Assembly (NCBI GenBank): GCA_028818995.1
Contig: JAPPMR010000510.1
Coordinates: forward strand, 1-11,781
Source of the DNA: Candidatus Poribacteria bacterium
GTDB taxonomy: Bacteria; Poribacteria; WGA-4E; WGA-3G
Length of the DNA stretch: 11,781 nt
Direction of reading: 5' to 3'
A program made the translations under genes and the position numbers. The notes under the pieces are model-generated. The model ran no database searches. It saw only the letters and a list, made by a program, of their open reading frames with translations, and had not been told where the DNA came from. Shown here one piece after another: positions 6,945 to 11,781 of this stretch; the stretch's first letter is position 1; every line of letters begins with the position of its first letter.

Positions 6945-7733
6945 TTATCTATATTCTGTAATTCCTATCTTAATTTTACCCCAAATTATCGCAGCTTTGT
7001 CCGCTGCCTCAACCGCGAGTGCCCCTTCTAAACCATTTTTCATTAACATCTGAATGTCGTCTTCCTCTAATGAGACATTGAAGAGAAGCATTTCATCAAG
7101 CATCCCTTGCCACTCTCTACCGCCTCCCGACCATGAACCGATGCGTCCAGGTCCAAATTCACCGGGTAAAGGACCCCATTTACCTTCGGCATCAAGTTTC
7201 CCATCAAAGTAGACGCGAACTGATTCATCGGTACTGCTGTATGCAACTGCAAGATGGAACCATTTATTCGAGATACTTTGGTCTGCTGTGAAATCCGATT
7301 GCTGCCAGCCTGGGTGTCGCACAGGATTGTTGGAGTGAATAGCCATTTCCATCTTGTTGTCTGGACGAAATTGGTAATGGACATAACCTGCAGCCCAACC
7401 ATCACGGTTGAAAAAGCATCTCCAGGCGCCAACTCTGCCTGTCGAATTGAACCACTTTAGCAGTGTAAATTCTTTAAGTGGTGCAATCGCTGGAACAGTG
7501 ACCCAAGCATCTTTACCATTGAGTTCAATAGCATTGCCAAATTTACCCTTCACCCATTTTGCACCGCCGACGAGGTTACCATCATAGCCATTGTCAGATG
7601 AATCGGCAGCGACTTTTCCGTTTGCTTCATCAAACAACCACGCACCGACAATAGTATTCTGATCGATTTCAGCAATGCTGAGTTGTGCAATCATGAAACC
7701 TACGGCGATAACACTAATTGTTAAGCGTATCAT
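6945..7733 (-). CDS. Exported LamG-type (concanavalin A-like) protein, downstream copy
   Basis: This 262-residue protein starts with a signal peptide (about 1-21, ending SIA before EIDQ). One LamG/laminin-G-like jelly-roll domain follows, recognisable by GAWLFDE near the start, ELNGKDAWVTVP, VYFDGKL and the closing GMLDEMLLFNVSLEEDDI. Such domains usually bind carbohydrate or other surface ligands, and no catalytic motif is visible. A short tail with WGKIK follows the domain. ATG 7733 is supported by a strong AAGGAGG on the minus strand, 7 nt upstream. It is a tandem copy of the gene at 8134-8937, identical over most of the mature protein but different in the signal peptide and the last few residues. 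The pseudogene at 7843-8105 lies just upstream. Confidence 0.85.
   Translation of the reverse strand: MIRLTISVIAVGFMIAQLSIAEIDQNTIVGAWLFDEANGKVAADSSDNGYDGNLVGGAKWVKGKFGNAIELNGKDAWVTVPAIAPLKEFTLLKWFNSTGRVGAWRCFFNRDGWAAGYVHYQFRPDNKMEMAIHSNNPVRHPGWQQSDFTADQSISNKWFHLAVAYSSTDESVRVYFDGKLDAEGKWGPLPGEFGPGRIGSWSGGGREWQGMLDEMLLFNVSLEEDDIQMLMKNGLEGALAVEAADKAAIIWGKIKIGITEYR
7057..7673. repeat. 617-bp perfect direct repeat, copy 1 (inside LamG gene)
   Basis: Reading both copies side by side, every base from 7057 to 7673 equals 8261 to 8877 (offset 1204). Identity breaks off into scattered mismatches on both sides: at 7056, and at 7674-7675 followed by many changes in the signal-peptide coding region. Confidence 0.93.
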
Positions 7734-7842
7734 TTTTGTGCCTCCTTAAGAAGTTGTCGGTTGTAAATTTCTAAAACTTGGTAAATCCACGAGTTGGATT
7801 AAATCATTGATCGCTGAAAAATGTGCCATCAGTAATCTATAA

Positions 7843-8105
7843 TTAGGTTCTATAGCTTAGAATTATACCATCATCCAGAGGAATCCCAACAGAATGTAGC
7901 AGCGTGTTAAAGGCGAATTCCAACAATCTGATATTCTCGTGGTGCATCGTAACGTTGTCATCAGCGATAACCAAACCCATGGACGGATATTGAGTAACAC
8001 CAATTTAAGATAATATAGGTATGCATCTTTTTGTGCCTGCATAGCGCGGATGAGGATGGAAGAAATTGACCATTTTCGGTGCGACTTGGTCATTCCTGTT
8101 GTGCG
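7843..8105 (-). pseudogene. Remnant of an O-methyltransferase with the SAM-binding core deleted
   Basis: This stretch aligns along its length with the intact methyltransferase at 9032-9604 but is shorter. It keeps the equivalents of residues about 24-45 (SILI-x-A-x-QAQ) and 125-188, ending in TAA at 7843. A 237-bp deletion removes LEVGTSNGYS and everything up to FLDAQ. The junction is TTTTGTGC (8029-8036), which occurs once at each edge of the missing segment in the intact gene (9228-9235 and 9465-9472), as expected for slippage between short direct repeats. There is also a net 1-nt loss near 7971-7985 that shifts the frame, a lost proline codon near 7895, and further small indels near 8085. 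No open frame covers it. The 5' limit is approximate. Confidence 0.85.
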
Positions 8106-8133
8106 CGCTCCCAAAATGCCTATTGAAGCGTGT

Positions 8134-8937
8134 CTATTTTGTCTCGCGCTTATCTTTTTCCGTATATCCGACCTTAATTTTACCCCAAATTGTCGCAGCT
8201 TTGTCCGCTGCCTCAACAGCAAGTGCCCCTTCTAAACCATTTTCCATTAACATCTTAATATCGTCTTCCTCTAATGAGACATTGAAGAGAAGCATTTCAT
8301 CAAGCATCCCTTGCCACTCTCTACCGCCTCCCGACCATGAACCGATGCGTCCAGGTCCAAATTCACCGGGTAAAGGACCCCATTTACCTTCGGCATCAAG
8401 TTTCCCATCAAAGTAGACGCGAACTGATTCATCGGTACTGCTGTATGCAACTGCAAGATGGAACCATTTATTCGAGATACTTTGGTCTGCTGTGAAATCC
8501 GATTGCTGCCAGCCTGGGTGTCGCACAGGATTGTTGGAGTGAATAGCCATTTCCATCTTGTTGTCTGGACGAAATTGGTAATGGACATAACCTGCAGCCC
8601 AACCATCACGGTTGAAAAAGCATCTCCAGGCGCCAACTCTGCCTGTCGAATTGAACCACTTTAGCAGTGTAAATTCTTTAAGTGGTGCAATCGCTGGAAC
8701 AGTGACCCAAGCATCTTTACCATTGAGTTCAATAGCATTGCCAAATTTACCCTTCACCCATTTTGCACCGCCGACGAGGTTACCATCATAGCCATTGTCA
8801 GATGAATCGGCAGCGACTTTTCCGTTTGCTTCATCAAACAACCACGCACCGACAATAGTATTCTGATCGATTTCAGCGGTGCTGAGTTGTGCAAGCATCA
8901 AACTTACAGCGACAAGAAAAATTGTAAGGCGTATCAT
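8134..8937 (-). CDS. Exported LamG-type (concanavalin A-like) protein, upstream copy
   Basis: This 267-residue protein has the same architecture as the gene at 6945-7733: signal peptide (about 1-21, ending STA before EIDQ), one LamG-like domain and a WGKIK tail, here extended by a charged end KDKRETK. AAAGGAGG sits 7 nt upstream of ATG 8937 on the minus strand. The mature domain matches its twin exactly, while the signal peptide differs at several hydrophobic positions. The intact methyltransferase ends 94 nt upstream, so the two could be co-transcribed. The ligand is unknown and a cell-surface binding role is inferred from the fold. Part of the reading frame beyond the shared region runs towards the methyltransferase remnant, which begins just downstream. 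Confidence 0.85.
   Translation of the reverse strand: MIRLTIFLVAVSLMLAQLSTAEIDQNTIVGAWLFDEANGKVAADSSDNGYDGNLVGGAKWVKGKFGNAIELNGKDAWVTVPAIAPLKEFTLLKWFNSTGRVGAWRCFFNRDGWAAGYVHYQFRPDNKMEMAIHSNNPVRHPGWQQSDFTADQSISNKWFHLAVAYSSTDESVRVYFDGKLDAEGKWGPLPGEFGPGRIGSWSGGGREWQGMLDEMLLFNVSLEEDDIKMLMENGLEGALAVEAADKAATIWGKIKVGYTEKDKRETK
8261..8877. repeat. 617-bp perfect direct repeat, copy 2 (inside LamG gene)
   Basis: This is the partner of 7057-7673, identical base for base. The two copies belong to a larger tandem duplication that also includes the methyltransferase gene and its remnant. Confidence 0.93.
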
Positions 8938-9031
8938 TTTAGTTCCTCCTTTAATTGTCGGTTTTCGATTCCTAATAACTTGGGAATTCTACTCGTAAAC
9001 TTTTTGTGAAATATAATGTGTTACCAACAGT

Positions 9032-9604
9032 CTACACTTCAGTTCTATAACTTAAAATTATACCATCGTCCAAAGGAATGTCAACAGAATTTAATAGCGG
9101 CGTGTTAAAGACGAATTCCACATAATCTGGCATCTCATCGCGCATTGTCACGGTATCATCAGCCACAATTAAACCACCCGCACGGATGTTGGGCAGTGCC
9201 AATTCAAGATAACGTAAATATTCGTCTTTTTGTGCATCAAGAAACACAAGGTCAAAAGTGGTATCACACTTAGGGATTTCGTCAAGTGCGTTTCCGACCC
9301 GTATTTCAACAATTTCGTCTAAATTGACTTCTTTGAGATGGGCTTGTGCTTCTGCTGCACGTTTTGGATCGAACTCCAAGGTAATGAGTCTGCCTCCAGT
9401 TTCTTTCAGCGCAGTAGCAAGCCAAATTGTGGAATAACCGTTACTTGTCCCGACTTCAAGGACGTTTTGTGCCTGAATAGCGTGGATGAGAATAGAGAGA
9501 AATTGCCCGTTTTCGGGTGCGATATTGGTATACTGTTTTGCGGTCTTTTCAAGCCGTTTTAAAATAGGTTGATAGTCTTCCATTACCAGATAAGACCCTT
9601 CCAT
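9032..9604 (-). CDS. SAM-dependent O-methyltransferase, caffeoyl-CoA OMT-like family
   Basis: This 190-residue protein is a class I methyltransferase of the O-methyltransferase family 3 type, a family that often methylates catechol-like hydroxyls using a divalent metal. Motif I is LEVGTSNGYSTIWLA (49-63), with acidic E77 at the end of the next strand. Then come FDLVFLDAQK (117-126) and LIVADD (145-150). D123, D149 and D150 sit where caffeoyl-CoA enzymes hold the metal; the last is normally asparagine. The substrate is unknown. Start choice is uncertain: ATG 9604 has no Shine-Dalgarno, and ATG 9583 has GGAAGGG about 12 nt upstream and would give 183 residues. It lies 52 nt after the SMP-30-like gene and may share its transcript. 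A decayed copy is at 7843-8105. Confidence 0.88.
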   Translation of the reverse strand: MEGSYLVMEDYQPILKRLEKTAKQYTNIAPENGQFLSILIHAIQAQNVLEVGTSNGYSTIWLATALKETGGRLITLEFDPKRAAEAQAHLKEVNLDEIVEIRVGNALDEIPKCDTTFDLVFLDAQKDEYLRYLELALPNIRAGGLIVADDTVTMRDEMPDYVEFVFNTPLLNSVDIPLDDGIILSYRTEV

Positions 9605-9656
9605 TTTGTTGAAAATATAACGATAATATCACAAACTGGACCAACTGTCAAAAGAT

Positions 9657-10496
9657 TCATCGTTGCAATAGCTGCCAGCTTCTACCAGGGATGTCAGCAC
9701 GAAACATCTCTACATTTCCCCGGTCCGCCATCGTGACGTAGCACGTGCATCCATCTGAACCGCCAAAAGCGATATTAGTGCAGTGTTTGCCTGTTAATTC
9801 TATCTCTAATAGCACTTCCCCTTCAGGTGAAAGTTTTGCTATAGTGCCCTTGCCGTGCCGAGTAATATAAAGATTGCCTTCAACATCACAGCGCATGCCG
9901 TCCATACCGAAATCTGGAAACTGAATCAATAACCGTTTATTGCTAACCTCACCTTGAGGTGACAAGTCATAAGCCCAGACGTTACGCTGTGCCGATTCGT
10001 TGACATAAAGCACTTTCTCGTCGGGACTGACCTCAATGCCATTTGTCGTGCCCATATCCGCTTCTAACAGTGTAACCTTGCCATCTGTATCCACTCGCCA
10101 AATCTGCCCAGTTGACTCACCCCAATTCGGATCGCTTGCATAGAGGATATCGTTTGCACCTATTGCAAGGTCATTTGGCTGATTCATCGTCGGTTCGTGT
10201 GCATGTACGCTAATTTCGCGCGTCTCCATATCCACTTTGAGTACATTGTGATTCGTATAGTCTGCGATGAACATGAAACCTTCGCTGTTGAAGCGGATAC
10301 CGTTGCCGATGCTGCCTGTCGGTAGTTCGACAAAAACGCTTGCTTCACCTTGTGGTGTCACTTTGCCGATAGTGTGTTGTCGTTCAAAGTTAACGGCATA
10401 TAAGTTGCCATCGGCATCGCAGGCGGGTCCTTCGATACCAGATGTAAATCCGTTGACGGGTGTAAATTCATGACTGACAAAAAGTTCTTCGTTCAT
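9657..10496 (-). CDS. SMP-30/gluconolactonase-like beta-propeller hydrolase
   Basis: This 279-residue cytoplasmic protein (no signal peptide) is of the SMP-30/gluconolactonase/LRE family, six-bladed propellers that hydrolyse lactones around one divalent metal. Metal ligands typical of the family can be placed at E22 (GIEGPACD), N108 (QPNDLAI), N152 (TTNGIEVSPDE) and D199 (GMDGMRCD). Repeated DG/NLY strands such as EGNLYITRHGKG mark the blades. The length is usual for the family. ATG 10496 has GAGGAG 6 nt upstream on the minus strand. The substrate is not predictable; sugar lactones are the common case. It is divergent from the ADP-ribosylglycohydrolase and has its own promoter at 10596-10568. 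The methyltransferase follows after 52 nt. Confidence 0.9.
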   Translation of the reverse strand: MNEELFVSHEFTPVNGFTSGIEGPACDADGNLYAVNFERQHTIGKVTPQGEASVFVELPTGSIGNGIRFNSEGFMFIADYTNHNVLKVDMETREISVHAHEPTMNQPNDLAIGANDILYASDPNWGESTGQIWRVDTDGKVTLLEADMGTTNGIEVSPDEKVLYVNESAQRNVWAYDLSPQGEVSNKRLLIQFPDFGMDGMRCDVEGNLYITRHGKGTIAKLSPEGEVLLEIELTGKHCTNIAFGGSDGCTCYVTMADRGNVEMFRADIPGRSWQLLQR

Positions 10497-10567
10497 TTTG
10501 TGCTCCTCAGATTTTCTGTTTGCAGTATTTTGCTTGTATCTATCTATATTTTACCACAAGTGCTATA

Positions 10568-10596
10568 TTTATAATTGGTAAAAATAAATTTGACAA
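10568..10596 (-). promoter_or_regulatory. Promoter for the SMP-30-like gene
   Basis: On the minus strand the -35 box TTGTCA (10596-10591) and -10 box TATAAA (10573-10568) are 17 nt apart, each five of six to consensus. The expected start near 10561 gives a leader of about 64 nt. The -35 box overlaps that of the opposing promoter by five bases. Confidence 0.6.
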
Positions 10597-10618
10597 ATGG
10601 CTAAAAATGTAGTACAAT
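10590..10618 (+). promoter_or_regulatory. Strong sigma70-like promoter for the ADP-ribosylglycohydrolase gene
   Basis: A perfect -35 box TTGACA (10590-10595) is followed after 17 nt by TACAAT (10613-10618). Transcription would start near 10625, leaving a leader of about 105 nt before ATG 10731. That leader can pair CGGGTG (10628-10633) with CACCCG (10706-10711). Confidence 0.75.
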
Positions 10619-10730
10619 CACGTTAGACGGGTGATGGAGTAATACACTTCATTACCTTCTTTGGATTTTACAGCACTCACATATATTCACAAATTTTTTA
10701 TTCACCACCCGATTCCCGTAAAGGAGCAGC

Positions 10731-11498
10731 ATGTTAGGTGCAATTATCGGAGACATTGTCGGTTCCGTCTATGAGTGGAACCGTATTAAAACCAAAGATT
10801 TTGAATTCTTTACCCAACGTTGTTTTTTCACAGATGATTCAGTTTGCACTGCAGCAGTCGCGGATATTTTACTGCATGACCTCCCGCCAGCGGTGACAAT
10901 GCAGCAATGGTGTCAACGTTATCCAGATTGCAGTTATGGTGGCATGTTTGGAAGATGGATTTATGAAGACACACCTGAAGCATATAATAGTTACGGTAAC
11001 GGTGCTGCAATGCGTGTCTCACCAGCAGCATTCCTGAACCGTAACGATCTGAATGCCGCACTTGCTGCCGCCGATAAAGTGACCGCCATCACACACAATC
11101 ACCCTGAAGGCCTGAAAGGCGCGCGGGCAACAACACATGCTATCTGGCTTGCGTATCAAGGCGAAGATCCGACCAACATCCGTAATGTTATCGCAAATGA
11201 ATACGACTACGACTTAATTCAAACAGTTGACGAAATTCGTCCTGAGTACTCTTTTAACGAGACTTGTCAAGGCACAGTCCCACAAGCGATAACATGTGCA
11301 TTAGAATCGGATAGTTTTGAAGATGCTGTTCGGAATGCTATTTCTCTTGGTGGTGATTCGGATACGCTTGCTGCTATCGCGGGACCCATAGCAGAGGTAC
11401 TGCACGGTATACCTGACGAGTTCGTTGAACAGATGTTCAATTATTATCTTGCAGATGCACCAGATATTTGTGAGGTGATACAGGAGTTGTATAATTAG
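10731..11498 (+). CDS. ADP-ribosylglycohydrolase family protein (DraG-like)
   Basis: This 255-residue protein belongs to the ADP-ribosylation/crystallin J1 family, all-helical dimetal hydrolases that remove ADP-ribose from proteins or small molecules. It opens with the family hallmark GAIIGDIVGSVYE (3-15). Metal ligands are in FTDDS (33-37: T34, D35, D36) and SLGGDSDT (205-212: D209, D211, T212). THNHPEG (121-127) is the conserved middle motif. All metal-site residues are present, so activity is plausible. The length is slightly under that of DraG (about 290). No ADP-ribosyltransferase partner is in the window, so the substrate is open. AAGGAG lies 4 nt upstream of ATG 10731. It has its own promoter (10590-10618) and appears to be single. 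Confidence 0.92.
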   Translation: MLGAIIGDIVGSVYEWNRIKTKDFEFFTQRCFFTDDSVCTAAVADILLHDLPPAVTMQQWCQRYPDCSYGGMFGRWIYEDTPEAYNSYGNGAAMRVSPAAFLNRNDLNAALAAADKVTAITHNHPEGLKGARATTHAIWLAYQGEDPTNIRNVIANEYDYDLIQTVDEIRPEYSFNETCQGTVPQAITCALESDSFEDAVRNAISLGGDSDTLAAIAGPIAEVLHGIPDEFVEQMFNYYLADAPDICEVIQELYN

Positions 11499-11591
11499 AT
11501 CAAAGATAATTGATTGAAGATAGAAAACAAGACAGTATTGATGATTTTAAATGTGTTCGGCGGGTTAGAGATTTTCATAGCAAGAATGCTA

Positions 11592-11730
11592 TTATAGTGA
11601 ACTTTAAAATTAACAGGACATTTTGAGTTGTAGGAGGGAACTCCGATTCCCGACTATCAGTGAGGTTCGTCGCTATTCGGAGATCGCTCCTACAGAAAAT
11701 GTGCCTCTTTAATTTCAAAGTTCGCTATAA
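11592..11730. repeat. 139-bp near-symmetrical inverted repeat (MITE/BIME-like)
   Basis: The outer arms TTATAG(T/C)GAACTTT(A/G)AAATTAA (left from 11592; right, on the minus strand, from 11730) match except at two positions. The similarity continues inward through ACATTTT and TGTAGGAG to two inverted REP-like units, 11630-11655 (+, stem GGGAA/TTCCC) and 11668-11693 (-, stem like GCGAT/ATCGC with one mismatch). The centre is a short unpaired stretch. The core 11630-11693 is nearly the same as 6822-6884. No coding capacity is seen. Confidence 0.8.
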
Positions 11731-11750
11731 ATATTTCGGTAATTTCTTTA

Positions 11751-11763
11751 GTCCCGTAGGGAC
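11751..11763. repeat. Short palindrome GTCCC-GTA-GGGAC
   Basis: A perfect 5-bp stem with a 3-nt loop, different from the GTAG-headed units in the window. It lies 20 nt outside the 139-bp inverted repeat and 18 nt from the window edge, so its full context cannot be seen. Confidence 0.6.
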
Positions 11764-11781
11764 GATATGTTTATAGAAAAA

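Noticed and set aside
7067..7432. 121-codon minus-strand frame found identically again at 8271-8636
   Set aside because: Its appearance in both places reflects the perfect DNA repeat. It is out of frame with the LamG genes, which carry signal peptides and Shine-Dalgarno sites.
7863..8222. 119-codon minus-strand frame overlapping the LamG end and the methyltransferase remnant
   Set aside because: It joins out-of-frame LamG sequence to a frameshifted piece of the remnant, with no ribosome-binding site. It is explained by the pseudogene.
11499..11514. ATCAA/TTGAT stem just after the ADP-ribosylglycohydrolase stop as a terminator
   Set aside because: It is a 5-bp AT-rich stem without a following T-run, too weak to call.
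142..11763. Repeated palindromes as a CRISPR array
   Set aside because: Units are scattered over more than 11 kb in both orientations, without regular spacers or cas genes.

Overview
The window is bacterial DNA with moderate to low GC. Genes have Shine-Dalgarno sites, and two or three promoters close to the sigma70 consensus are visible. Nothing in it names a species. The mix of secreted LamG-type proteins, SMP-30/gluconolactonase-like proteins and many short GTAG-headed palindromes between genes resembles, from memory, uncultivated Candidatus Poribacteria and related metagenomic lineages. That assignment is an inference and could be wrong.

Layout. Bases 1-374 hold no convincing gene, only a compound palindrome (142-211) and a good promoter (300-328). 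Bases 375-3255 (+) form a tight three-gene run: a medium-chain dehydrogenase lacking the usual zinc cysteines, a SixA-type phosphohistidine phosphatase 2 nt later, and an exported protein with eight ~55-residue beta-propeller-like repeats whose start overlaps sixA by 31 nt. A convergent pair on the minus strand ends 8 nt away: a compact Rad50/SbcC-like ATPase with zinc hook (3264-5144), preceded 1 nt upstream by a 68-residue acidic protein (5146-5352). No Mre11/SbcD nuclease is visible. Next on the minus strand is a class I/II aminotransferase (5525-6718), flanked on both sides by palindromic repeats.

Bases 6945-9604 (-) are a tandem duplication of an [O-methyltransferase - LamG protein] unit. 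The upstream methyltransferase (9032-9604) is intact. Its downstream copy (7843 to about 8105) is a pseudogene missing 237 bp that encoded the SAM-binding core. The two LamG genes share a 617-bp stretch of perfect identity, while their flanks have diverged, which points to recent gene conversion. Upstream lies an SMP-30/gluconolactonase-like gene (9657-10496, -), divergent from an ADP-ribosylglycohydrolase (10731-11498, +). The two are apparently driven by back-to-back promoters whose -35 boxes overlap.

The most unusual structural signal is a family of at least eight 25-29 nt units of REP type: head GTAGNAG, a palindromic stem, a TCC-containing loop and tail CGACC. They occur singly or as inverted pairs at 142-211, 5437-5462, 6780-6884 and 11630-11693. 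Their stems differ in sequence yet remain self-complementary, so the hairpin itself appears to be conserved. The last pair sits inside a larger, near-symmetrical 139-bp inverted repeat (11592-11730). No transposase, CRISPR array, tRNA or rRNA was recognised.
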